DNA of 6,473 nt. Source: Porphyromonadaceae bacterium UBA7180 (lineage in GTDB: Bacteria > Bacteroidota > Bacteroidia > Bacteroidales > Muribaculaceae). The translations under genes and the position numbers were made by a program. Position 1 is the first letter of the stretch, and each line of letters opens with the position of its first letter. The stretch is taken from positions 1-6,473 of the forward strand of contig DKVK01000111.1 in the NCBI GenBank assembly GCA_002491165.1. Direction: 5' to 3'. Below, in pieces: positions 1 to 6,453 of the stretch. Below the pieces are notes generated by a model. The model ran no database searches and was not told where the DNA came from. It saw nothing but the letters and a program-made list of their open reading frames with translations.

Positions 1-90
1 CGACAGGACTGTGCTTTTTGCGGCGGTTGCCGTTTGTCTTATAACTTATAAAAAGGAGGGAATCCGGAGGCAAGCCCCCGACACGTTTAC

Positions 91-125
91 AAAAGGCTTG
101 CCCGCGGGAGGCGGCTTTTGTTTTT
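91..125. terminator. Probable bidirectional intrinsic terminator
   Basis: AAAAG (91-95) pairs with CTTTT (115-119). Inside it, GCTTGCC (96-102) pairs imperfectly with GGGAGGC (106-112) across a CGC loop, with one G-G mismatch and a two-G bulge. On the plus strand it is followed by a T run (116-125, broken by one G), a standard intrinsic terminator layout. On the minus strand the exit side is TTTTGTAA, a weaker U tract. It begins about 14 nt past the stop of the 637-aa gene, so it probably ends the helicase operon, and it may also stop a gene coming in from the left. A competing 8-bp perfect repeat, GGCAAGCC (69-76) with GGCTTGCC (95-102), shares one arm. Confidence 0.55.
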
Positions 126-132
126 CGGGGGA

Positions 133-2046
133 TTAGGTTTTGGGGAGGTAGCCTATGGAGCTACAGATGGCGCGGAAGCGGTCGAGGAAGGCTGAGGGTA
201 CCAGGAGGAGGAAGCCTTCGGCGAAGCGGCATTTTTCGCGGATTTCTTTGTTGGCGGAGAGAGCGCGGATTAGTGCAGGAGATTCGGCATCTATTTTCAG
301 GATTTTGTATTTTATTTTTTCGGGGGTAATGGAGGTGATGCGTTTTTGGGTTTCATCGATGATGCTTTGCAGCCAGGGGTGATTGTCGACGGGGATGATG
401 CGTCGCAGTTTAGAGATGCGGTTTTCTACGTCCGATTTTTTGTCGCAGCCGTGGATGAGAGATTCAGGGCTTATGCGGAAACGTGCGCCCCCTATCCGGC
501 GGCATATCTGCGAGAGGAATACGGTGTAGGGACAATTTGGAGTGAGGACGGTGATGATAGCGTTTGCGTCGTCGTATTCGAGCTGATATGCTTCAGCGGC
601 TTGGGGAGCGTGGTATTCTTTGTCGATTCCGAAGGCGTAGCGGCCAAGGGCCGTAAGGCGGACGTAGCGCATTCCTTCGAGGGGATCATCCTTGGCGTCA
701 GCGGGGTCTTTGGCATATGCTATTTCAACGATTCCTACGGCGCAGAGGAATTCCATCCAGTGGAGGAGGAAGGGGAATTCTATTTGTTTGAACCAGTTGA
801 TACCGGGGTCTTTGCTGTCTTTGGTATAAGTGGTTTCATCTTTGGGGCGCAACCCGTTTTTATCTCTGGCATAAACAGGGAACAACCGCAGATACGTAGT
901 TTGGGCGACTTCCGGATTTTCCAGGCATAGGAAACGGATTTGGAGGTTCGAGAGTGACATCCATTTTTTTGCTGCGGGAACCAACAAGATTTGCACGGCC
1001 AGGTTATATTCTTCCGCAAAGTTATTTTCTGTCCATGATTTTGTAAATCCTTTGAAAGCAGGCAAGAATGCCTCGAAAAGTTTTCCGGCGATCCATTCGG
1101 GAAATTCTTCTAACACATCTTTGGCAAACGAATCAGGTGTAATTACTTCATTTTCTGTGGAGAGACTATCTCTAAGAGTGAAGTAAGCCAGGGTCAGCAG
1201 CTCGATTCTGTCGAGATGGTATGGGACGTCGAACGAAGGGAACTCCGGGGTATTCAATGATTTCTTTATGGCTTTGAGTTTTGAAGCGGCGACCGCTCCT
1301 GTAGTGGGTGCCAGGGGGGACCCGGTGAGCGAAAGTCCGTCAAAATACATAAGGTCGGAGGAAATGTTTTTCTCGAAGTTGCATACCGTAAATTTTTCAT
1401 TATCGGGCAATTCATCGGCCAGGTCGGGGGCAACATAACTCTCTCCGTAAAAAATATCGCAAAGTTTCCGGCGTGTCGCCGGATCCAGAGTAAATTTGAA
1501 AGTAGCATCCTCATCCCTGAAGCGCCAGCCATAGAAATTCCATACCTGAAGGCAAGTCAGGGGGAAAAAGGCACAATCCATAAAAAAATTGTCCTGACCC
1601 CATGAAGATTTATAATATGCCTGTATTCCGCGGCCGCTGATTTTCTTTATTGTATCCGAGAGAATCTGCGGTGAGATTATTATCTGCTTCCAACATTCGA
1701 GGAGTTTAGGGTCCATCAAAGCCAGCGTATGAACATTCTCGGCAACACCGGTAAAGGATACATAGGTTTCAATCAGGTCGTCTTTATGCATCTTGCCGGG
1801 GTTATCGATTTTAAGATATTGCTGAAATTTGTCCATAGCTTTGGACGAAGATCCGGGAACCGCTTCCACCGTTGCATCCCTGATTATATCTCTGAGAGGT
1901 TGCAACAGTTTCAGGGAATCATCTTTTGACATATACACAACATCGATATACCGCCCGTTGGTCCGGTTGACGGTGGGGAGATTGAACTGTATTGCGCCTT
2001 CTCGGGGAGCGGCAGAGGCGATTGTGTAGGTTGTCTTTTTCTTCAT
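133..2046 (-). CDS. SNF2-partner protein with XPB/Ssl2-like helicase-associated C-terminal domain
   Basis: A 637-aa soluble protein with no signal peptide or membrane segment and no ATPase motifs. I do not recognise the first 400 residues as a named family. Residues about 250-295 look like a small helical, possibly winged-helix, unit. Residues about 417-475 end in VRLTALGRYAFG, a phrase typical of a winged-helix wing in helicase-associated proteins. Residues about 485-637 follow the pattern of the XPB/Ssl2-like C-terminal domain (Helicase_C_3 type): a hydrophobic strand (AIITVLTP), FRISPESL, a helical stretch, KYKILKIDAESPALIRAL, then FLLLVPSAFLDRF and a closing IGYLP. This match is from memory of the family pattern, not a search. 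The ATG at 2044-2046 overlaps the upstream helicase stop as ATGA (4 bp), so translation is probably coupled; no Shine-Dalgarno or separate promoter is evident. I infer an accessory subunit that gives the SNF2 motor DNA or partner contacts. The reading frame is secure; the function is not. Confidence 0.9.
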   Translation of the reverse strand: MKKKTTYTIASAAPREGAIQFNLPTVNRTNGRYIDVVYMSKDDSLKLLQPLRDIIRDATVEAVPGSSSKAMDKFQQYLKIDNPGKMHKDDLIETYVSFTGVAENVHTLALMDPKLLECWKQIIISPQILSDTIKKISGRGIQAYYKSSWGQDNFFMDCAFFPLTCLQVWNFYGWRFRDEDATFKFTLDPATRRKLCDIFYGESYVAPDLADELPDNEKFTVCNFEKNISSDLMYFDGLSLTGSPLAPTTGAVAASKLKAIKKSLNTPEFPSFDVPYHLDRIELLTLAYFTLRDSLSTENEVITPDSFAKDVLEEFPEWIAGKLFEAFLPAFKGFTKSWTENNFAEEYNLAVQILLVPAAKKWMSLSNLQIRFLCLENPEVAQTTYLRLFPVYARDKNGLRPKDETTYTKDSKDPGINWFKQIEFPFLLHWMEFLCAVGIVEIAYAKDPADAKDDPLEGMRYVRLTALGRYAFGIDKEYHAPQAAEAYQLEYDDANAIITVLTPNCPYTVFLSQICRRIGGARFRISPESLIHGCDKKSDVENRISKLRRIIPVDNHPWLQSIIDETQKRITSITPEKIKYKILKIDAESPALIRALSANKEIREKCRFAEGFLLLVPSAFLDRFRAICSSIGYLPKT

Positions 2047-4844
2047 GAGAGGATGAAATCGATGTCTTTTTCAGAGAGATGTTTGGAGGATGCAGTGTCG
2101 GAGCTGATGAGCTGGTTGAAGAGTTCGCTTTTCTGTTCCTGAAGCTGCACTATTTTTTCTTCGATTGTGCCTACGGTGATTAGCGAGAAAGCGGTGACAG
2201 TGGATTTCTGGCCGATTCGGTGGAGGCGGTTTATGGCCTGCTCTTCGGCGGCTTTGTTCCACCATGGTTCGAAGATGTAGACGGTGTCGGCGGCGGTGAG
2301 GTTGAGGCCTACGCCACCCACCTTAAGGGTCATGAGCAGCACCTTGCATCCGGGGTCGCTCTGGAAGCGTTCCACTATTTTCTTACGCGCTGCGGCGGAG
2401 GTGGAACCTGTCATGGTCTCGAAGCCGATGCCGAGTTTTTCGAGGCGTCCCATCATTATCTCCAGGCCGGCGATAAAGTTGAAGAATACCACGGATTTAT
2501 GGCCGAAGCCGACGGAGGAGATGAGCGATTCTTCGAGTTCGTCGATTTTAGGGGACGAGACTTTGCCCTGCGACATACTTTCGGGCACGGAGGCGATGCG
2601 GCGCAGTTCGCTGAGGGCCTGGAACATAAGGAACTGCGACTTGTTGACGCCCTCTTTGGCGATAGATTCGGTTATCTGGCGGCGGTAGCTGAGGCGGCGT
2701 TCGTTGTAGAGGCGTGCCTGGGCGTCGGACATTTCCACATAGATGGTGCGGTCTATGCGGTCGGGGAGGTCCTTGAGCACATCGCGCTTGAGGCGGCGCA
2801 GGATGAAGGGAAAAATCTTGCGTCGCAGGCTGGCGGCGGCGTCTTTGTCGCCGTATTTCTGGATGGGATAGGTGTATGAGGAGTTGAAATCTTCGGCGGT
2901 GCCGAACATGGCGGGGTTCAGGAAACAGAACAGGGAGTAGAGCTCGGTGAGGTTGTTTTCCATGGGAGTTCCGCTGAGGGCGAAGCGGTGTTCGGAGGTG
3001 AGGGTCTGCACAGCCATGGCAGTCTGCGAGGAGATGTTTTTGATGTTCTGCGACTCGTCGAGGACAATGCACCGGAACTTGATGTCCTTGAGCTTCATGA
3101 CGTCGTTGCGTGCCACGGCATAGGTGGTCAGCACGACGTTTGCCCTGAGCGCCTCTTCGAGGTTGCGGTCGGTGCCGTAGTAGGTGGAGTGGGTGATGTC
3201 CGGGGCGAAGCGGTCGAGTTCCTTTTCCCAATTGAAAAGGAGGCTACGTGGCATGATGATAAGGGTCGGCTCCGGGCAGCCGGGGTAGACCATCGAGAGC
3301 AGGGCTATGGTCTGGAGCGTTTTTCCGAGGCCCATATCGTCGGCCAGGCAGCCGCCGAGGTTGTTGTCGTATAGATATTTGAGCCATTTCACGCCTTCCA
3401 CCTGGTAGGGACGGAGCGTGGCGTTGACGCGGTAAGGGGGGCGTTTCTCCTTTTTGAGGCGGTTGAAGCCCTGGAGCACCTGGCGCGAGCGGGCGGCGAA
3501 GGGGCCGTTTATCTTACTATGTATCAGCTCCTCCACTTCGGGAAGGTCAAAGATGGTTACGCGTATTCGGCCCTCCTTGTCGCGGCGCCGAAAGAGGCGT
3601 TGCAGGCGGTTTATGTATTCTTCATCGATGATACCGCGGTTTCCGTCGCTGAGCTTGACATAGCGCTGGCGGCCGAACTGTTTGAGCAGGTCGGCGATTG
3701 TGAAGTGGTCCTCCCCTATTTCCACGTCCCCCTCCCCTTCGAGGAAGTCGATTCCCGACGAAAGGTTCAGGTGGAGTTTGGGGACGGTGGCCACGACTTT
3801 GTATTCCTTGAGTTTTTCGCTGCCGGCGAGGCGGAAGTCTTCGAGCACTTGCGGCAGGCGGTGGAGCAGGAAGGGACCGGCTGTGGCTTCGGGGATGATG
3901 AAGAAGTTGCCGTCGCGGTATATTTCCTTTTTGGCGCTGCGGTCGGGAGCACTGGAGTTTATCATGTCAGCGAGGCGCTCGGTGCGCTCCTCTATGTCGC
4001 AGCCGACGACGGGACGCATGGTGACGCGGTTGTCATCGTCGAGATGTGCCGCATAGGTGGGTATTACGCCGGGCGGCAGCGCGTCTCCGAGCGACTCGAG
4101 CGACACTCCGGTGCGCATATAGAGCGCCTTGTCGGCGGCCACTTTTTCCAGATAGAGCGTGGCCACGAGATGCTCTGCGGTGGAGGAACGGCGCGACGGG
4201 GCGCCATTGACTTCGGGCATGACGTTTTCGACGTATGTAAGGAAGAGAGTCAGGAAGGTATCGAGGTTATCCTTGTCGACCGGCGCTATCAGGCTTGCGA
4301 TGCCGGCGTAGTTGGGGCCGACGGAGGTTACGGAATAGACGGTGCCGCCGCAAAGTATGTGCGCATCGTCGAGGAATATGGGATTGCCCGACTCTTCGTC
4401 ACCGGCGCGGAGAGTTAGTTCAAGGGATGCTTGGCGCACTCCTTCGGCGATATGGACTTCGAGTATTAGCGCGGCGGGACTGTCGGAGAAAGTGACGGGA
4501 TTACCGTCGGCGCCGGTGACGGAGACTTTGCGCATGAGATGTATAAGGTATGGATTTTTCCACAGCGAGACGCGCAGGGCGCCGCCGTATTGCGACATGA
4601 CGCCGAAAGGGTCGCCGGAATCTGACCCATTCTCCATTTCGTCGTAGAGTTTGCGTTCCGGAGGCGGCAATGTGGCCGGGTCTTTGATGTCGCCGCAATA
4701 TTCCAGGAATGGTTCGGAGCGGGAGATATCTATAGTAAGTTTAAAGTGCGGTTTGCCCTCTTTCTCCACGACGTCGGAGCGGCGCACGGGCTTCATGGCC
4801 GCGAAAGGGGTAACGAATCTGTCAAACAATCCGGAGTCTGCCAT
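2043..4844 (-). CDS. SNF2-family DEAD/DEAH-box helicase (DNA translocase)
   Basis: A 933-aa superfamily 2 ATPase of the SNF2/RapA type, expected to use ATP to move along double-stranded DNA and displace bound proteins rather than unwind strands. The motor fills residues about 475-920: the Q-like entry LRPYQVEGVKWL (477-488), motif I DDMGLGKT (502-509), motif Ia region LIIMPRSLLFNW (528-539), motif II DESQ (596-599) in place of the usual DEAH/DEAQ, motif III LSGTPMENN (623-631), motif V GVGLNLTAAD (844-853) and motif VI QAINRLHRIGQ (869-879), all intact. The first 450 residues match no domain I know. They hold only three cysteines, so the SWIM zinc finger common in bacterial SNF2 proteins is absent. 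The ATG at 4842-4844 follows TAAGGT, a weak Shine-Dalgarno, and a Bacteroidota promoter lies about 60 bp upstream. The stop overlaps the start of the 637-aa partner gene, giving a two-gene operon. The family assignment is firm; the cellular role is unknown. Confidence 0.97.
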   Translation of the reverse strand: MADSGLFDRFVTPFAAMKPVRRSDVVEKEGKPHFKLTIDISRSEPFLEYCGDIKDPATLPPPERKLYDEMENGSDSGDPFGVMSQYGGALRVSLWKNPYLIHLMRKVSVTGADGNPVTFSDSPAALILEVHIAEGVRQASLELTLRAGDEESGNPIFLDDAHILCGGTVYSVTSVGPNYAGIASLIAPVDKDNLDTFLTLFLTYVENVMPEVNGAPSRRSSTAEHLVATLYLEKVAADKALYMRTGVSLESLGDALPPGVIPTYAAHLDDDNRVTMRPVVGCDIEERTERLADMINSSAPDRSAKKEIYRDGNFFIIPEATAGPFLLHRLPQVLEDFRLAGSEKLKEYKVVATVPKLHLNLSSGIDFLEGEGDVEIGEDHFTIADLLKQFGRQRYVKLSDGNRGIIDEEYINRLQRLFRRRDKEGRIRVTIFDLPEVEELIHSKINGPFAARSRQVLQGFNRLKKEKRPPYRVNATLRPYQVEGVKWLKYLYDNNLGGCLADDMGLGKTLQTIALLSMVYPGCPEPTLIIMPRSLLFNWEKELDRFAPDITHSTYYGTDRNLEEALRANVVLTTYAVARNDVMKLKDIKFRCIVLDESQNIKNISSQTAMAVQTLTSEHRFALSGTPMENNLTELYSLFCFLNPAMFGTAEDFNSSYTYPIQKYGDKDAAASLRRKIFPFILRRLKRDVLKDLPDRIDRTIYVEMSDAQARLYNERRLSYRRQITESIAKEGVNKSQFLMFQALSELRRIASVPESMSQGKVSSPKIDELEESLISSVGFGHKSVVFFNFIAGLEIMMGRLEKLGIGFETMTGSTSAAARKKIVERFQSDPGCKVLLMTLKVGGVGLNLTAADTVYIFEPWWNKAAEEQAINRLHRIGQKSTVTAFSLITVGTIEEKIVQLQEQKSELFNQLISSDTASSKHLSEKDIDFILS

Positions 4845-4905
4845 ACCTTACTATATATAGTTTACAGAGTTATAACAATCTGGTGGACATAATTCCTTAT
4901 CACGA

Positions 4906-4936
4906 CAAAATTACAAAGAATTTTTCTTACAGGCAA
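4906..4936 (-). promoter_or_regulatory. Bacteroidota-type promoter for the SNF2 operon
   Basis: Read on the minus strand, TTG (4934-4936) is followed after exactly 20 bp by TAATTTTG (4906-4913), which fits the -7 consensus TAnnTTTG. Transcription would start near 4900, giving a leader of about 55 nt before the helicase ATG. The -33 element lies just beyond the carbonic anhydrase stop codon, so the operon can be expressed apart from that gene. No clear terminator separates the two, and readthrough is possible. Confidence 0.6.
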
Positions 4937-4942
4937 GGCGGC

Positions 4943-5482
4943 TCAGATGGGGAGGAGTTCGCCGGTTTCGGAGTCGATAATGTAGCCGGCCACGCGGACG
5001 GAGGGGGTCATGAGGGGATGGTTGCGGATAAGGCCGACGGTTTCGCGTATGGCAAGCTCCACGTCGTCGAAGCCATGCAGCCAGCGGTCGAGGTCTATGC
5101 CGCAATGGCGCATCAGGGAAATGTTCTTTTCGGGGACGCCGCGATCTTGCATCAGATGAAGCATTTCAGCGGCATTCATTCCCTGCACGCCGCAGCCGGT
5201 ATGCCCTATGACCATGATTTCCTCCACCCCGAGCTCATAGACGGCGACGAGCAGCGAGCGCATGGTGGAATCGAAGGGATTGGTGATTACGCCGCCGGCG
5301 TTTTTGATGATTTTGACATCGCCGTTGCGCAGGCCCAGGGCGGCCGGGAGCAGTTCCACGAGGCGTGTGTCCATGCAGGTGACGATGGCTATCTTCTTGT
5401 CGGGATACTTAGAGGTAAGGAATTTTTCGTAGCCACGTGAGGCCACGAACTCGCGGTTGTGTCGTAAAATTTCGTCTATCAT
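4943..5482 (-). CDS. Beta-class carbonic anhydrase
   Basis: A 179-aa cytoplasmic zinc enzyme that interconverts CO2 and bicarbonate, supplying bicarbonate for carboxylations and helping pH balance. The beta-class signature is complete: CMDTR at residues 36-40 gives zinc ligand Cys36 and the Asp38/Arg40 pair, and HTGCG at 94-98 gives ligands His94 and Cys97. The family's KNAGG stretch (60-64) and the following region (NPFDSTMRSLLVAV) are also present. The length suits the short bacterial YtiB-like branch, which lacks the extra N-terminal arm of plant-type enzymes. The start ATG is at 5480-5482; the upstream TACACCTATACAAGAACT has no strong Shine-Dalgarno, as is usual in this phylum. It has its own promoter and is followed 98 bp later by the helicase gene on the same strand. 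No functional link to that pair is evident. I give no gene symbol because the short beta enzymes carry several names. Confidence 0.96.
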   Translation of the reverse strand: MIDEILRHNREFVASRGYEKFLTSKYPDKKIAIVTCMDTRLVELLPAALGLRNGDVKIIKNAGGVITNPFDSTMRSLLVAVYELGVEEIMVIGHTGCGVQGMNAAEMLHLMQDRGVPEKNISLMRHCGIDLDRWLHGFDDVELAIRETVGLIRNHPLMTPSVRVAGYIIDSETGELLPI

Positions 5483-5559
5483 AGTTCTTGTATAGGTGTA
5501 AATTCAGTAATATCGAGGCGATTGGCGCCGGGGTAAGAGGAAGACCTGGTTCCCTCTCA

Positions 5560-5591
5560 CAAAGTTAGGGATTATTCGGAACATTTGCAAA
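5560..5591 (-). promoter_or_regulatory. Bacteroidota-type promoter for carbonic anhydrase
   Basis: On the minus strand, TTTG (5588-5591) and TAACTTTG (5560-5567) are separated by exactly 20 bp. Both elements match the Bacteroidota vegetative consensus (TTTG, then TAnnTTTG) without mismatch, making this the best promoter in the window. Transcription should begin near 5554, giving a leader of about 70 nt before the carbonic anhydrase start. I saw no operator or riboswitch in that leader. Confidence 0.7.
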
Positions 5592-5630
5592 TAAAAAAAT
5601 TCCGATTTTACCAAACATTCCAATTATCAT

Positions 5631-5790
5631 TTGAGTCCACTTTAAAAAGTCGATGGTTTAGTAAATAAGTTGATAAAAAGGTGTTTATATTCTTTCATAA
5701 GTCAATTATTTTTGCTAACTTTGTGGATATTAAGAGATTAATCTATGTTTAAGAAGACAGACAACACCTCTCAGATGAATCTGTTCAGAG
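5631..5790 (+). mobile_element. Candidate left-end remnant of an insertion sequence
   Basis: The layout here resembles the left end of Bacteroidales insertion sequences: TTGAGTCCAC running into the palindrome ACTTTAAAAAGT (5639-5650), an AT-rich stretch, a plus-strand promoter (5693-5723), and a short leader into an ATG (5745-5747) opening with MFKKT...NLF, which recalls the N-termini of some Bacteroidetes IS1182/IS4-type transposases. The similarity after about codon 14 is lost. No matching right end (GACTTTTTAAAGTGGACTCAA-like) is visible further right in the window. The call rests on remembered patterns and arrangement, so it is tentative; the right limit marks only where recognisable similarity stops. 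Confidence 0.35.
5693..5723 (+). promoter_or_regulatory. Bacteroidota-type promoter, plus strand
   Basis: TTTC (5693-5696, one mismatch to TTTG) and TAACTTTG (5716-5723) are 19 bp apart. Transcription would begin near 5729, only about 15 nt before the ATG of the broken reading frame at 5745. It points away from the carbonic anhydrase promoter, so the gap holds two divergent promoters. It is the only good plus-strand promoter in the window and appears to serve no intact gene. Confidence 0.5.
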
Positions 5791-5889
5791 TTTTTGGCCG
5801 AAGCATTTCAGGAATATAAAAATTGCCGGCATCCGTCTAAGTATGCGACAGAAATCGGCAATTTAATTGATAGATGGTTTAAACGTTAA
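5745..5889 (+). pseudogene. Broken small ORF, transposase-like N-terminus, frameshifted
   Basis: From ATG 5745 the frame reads MFKKTDNTSQMNLF, then drifts and stops after 24 codons. A different frame opens at 5779 and reads FLAEAFQEYKNCRHPSKYA, then TEIGNLIDRWFKR, to a TAA at 5887-5889. Dropping one base near 5787-5790 would join the two into a protein of about 47 residues. Either a small gene has suffered a single-base frameshift, or the start of a transposase has been fused by deletion to an unrelated fragment. The second part is protein-like in composition but I do not recognise it. The promoter just upstream supports this having once been a gene. A hairpin lies inside it (5820-5864). Confidence 0.35.
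5820..5864. repeat. 9-bp perfect inverted repeat with extended stem
   Basis: AAATTGCCG (5820-5828) is the exact reverse complement of CGGCAATTT (5856-5864). Directly inside, GCAT (5829-5832) can pair with ATGC (5843-5846), giving 13 bp with a 9-nt bulge on one side and a 10-nt loop. No T run follows on either strand, so it is not an obvious terminator. About one 9-bp repeat at this spacing is expected by chance in a window this size. Confidence 0.4.
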
Positions 5890-5904
5890 CAACTATTGGT
5901 TATC

Positions 5905-6123
5905 CTATAATAAATACTTACCGAAAGGCGGTAACTCTTCATACTTGGCTTCTTCATATACGAAGTTGCCTACCTGCCCTTTGATGATGGAGTGATGATT
6001 ATATCCCAATTTTGCTTCATCCGGAATGCCTGTTGGAAAGGCACGGCAACCATATCCTGAACCATCTCCATGGTTATGGCAGTAATGTTTGCACTTGAAG
6101 CAGAGTGGATCTTTGATTGTCAT
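5905..6123 (-). CDS. Small Cys/His-rich hypothetical protein, putative metal-binding
   Basis: A 72-aa protein with no signal peptide or membrane segment. Cysteines at 8, 11, 15 and 26 and histidines at 13, 16 and 18 form a compact cluster (CFKCKHYCHNH...GYGCRAFP), followed by GIPDEAKLGYNHHSIIKGQ. The arrangement CxxCKH...C(K/R)AFPxGIPDE...H recalls a widespread family of small uncharacterised bacterial proteins, which favours a real gene. A bound zinc ion is plausible but is inference. The start ATG is at 6121-6123, and a minus-strand TAAATTTG promoter element sits about 65 bp upstream. The upstream sequence has no Shine-Dalgarno but carries a three-codon ORF whose TGA overlaps this ATG. It lies between the insertion-sequence remnant and the structured right-hand element and has no partner gene. 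Function unknown. Confidence 0.75.
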   Translation of the reverse strand: MTIKDPLCFKCKHYCHNHGDGSGYGCRAFPTGIPDEAKLGYNHHSIIKGQVGNFVYEEAKYEELPPFGKYLL

Positions 6124-6186
6124 AATACCATTTGTTTGTTTCTGTGTCTATCCGACGTGGCTACAGGCTAAATTAGTTCTGATATG

Positions 6187-6194
6187 CAAATTTA
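6187..6194 (-). promoter_or_regulatory. Candidate -7 promoter element for the 72-aa gene
   Basis: TAAATTTG on the minus strand matches TAnnTTTG exactly. No TTTG-like -33 element is found 19-21 bp further upstream, where the sequence is GC-rich, so the promoter is incomplete or needs an activator. A start near 6180 would give a leader of about 57 nt. Confidence 0.4.
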
Positions 6195-6378
6195 GTTATT
6201 TTTCTCGAATACGCCGTATGTCGCGATTAATAATTTTAGAGGGTGTGTTTTACCATTCAAAAATTATCGCGGGCATTACGGGCGTTTCTGCCGTTTTCGC
6301 CATATAGGTTCACGATAGATGCTGCACTTGCGCCCAACATAGGGATTGCCGTTTGCCGTGCCAAGGTTCCACAGGCGT

Positions 6379-6453
6379 GTATATAGGAAAGGCGCGGACT
6401 TCCTTTGTTAATAATGTGATTAAAATCCAGGAAATCTCACGCCTTATGGATAC
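6379..6453 (-). repeat. Long imperfect hairpin, RNA-like on the minus strand
   Basis: On the minus strand AAGGCGTG-A-GATTTCC (6430-6445) pairs with GGAAGTCCGCGCCTT (6389-6403): 15 base pairs with one bulged A and two G-U pairs, closing a 26-nt loop. Beyond a 4 by 6 internal loop, GTAT (6450-6453) pairs with ATAC (6379-6382). On the plus strand both G-U pairs become C-A mismatches, so the fold favours a transcript read right to left. Confidence 0.5.

Noticed and set aside
1..51. Possible C-terminal end of a plus-strand gene entering from the left
   Set aside because: Two frames are compatible: one ends at TAA 49-51, another reads hydrophobic TVLFAAVAVCLITY and runs to a stop near 133-135. Too little sequence to choose, though the plus-strand terminator at 91-125 would suit an incoming gene.
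53..59. Strong Shine-Dalgarno-like AAAGGAGG
   Set aside because: No start codon follows at a usable distance on the plus strand, so it is probably chance.
346..930. 194-codon plus-strand open frame opposite the 637-aa gene
   Set aside because: It is antisense to a gene supported by operon overlap and a C-terminal domain pattern; nothing supports it as a protein.
2220..2879. 219-codon plus-strand open frame opposite the SNF2 motor
   Set aside because: It overlaps conserved helicase motifs on the other strand, has no promoter, and its translation has no recognisable domain.
2548..3231. 227-codon minus-strand open frame in another frame of the SNF2 gene
   Set aside because: The Arg/Pro/His-rich translation is typical of an out-of-frame reading of a GC-rich gene.
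3519..4418. 299-codon plus-strand open frame opposite the SNF2 gene
   Set aside because: It is antisense to a clear helicase reading frame and arises from that gene's codon bias. The translation is low-complexity and valine/glycine-rich with no domain pattern.
4916..4928. AAGAATTTTTCTT as a terminator for carbonic anhydrase
   Set aside because: The arms are only 5 bp and AT-rich with a tiny loop and no U tract after the stem; it overlaps the helicase promoter spacer instead.
6089..6307. 72-codon plus-strand open frame with hydrophobic N-terminus
   Set aside because: It starts inside the antisense of the Cys-rich gene and runs through its promoter region; no promoter or ribosome binding site precedes it.
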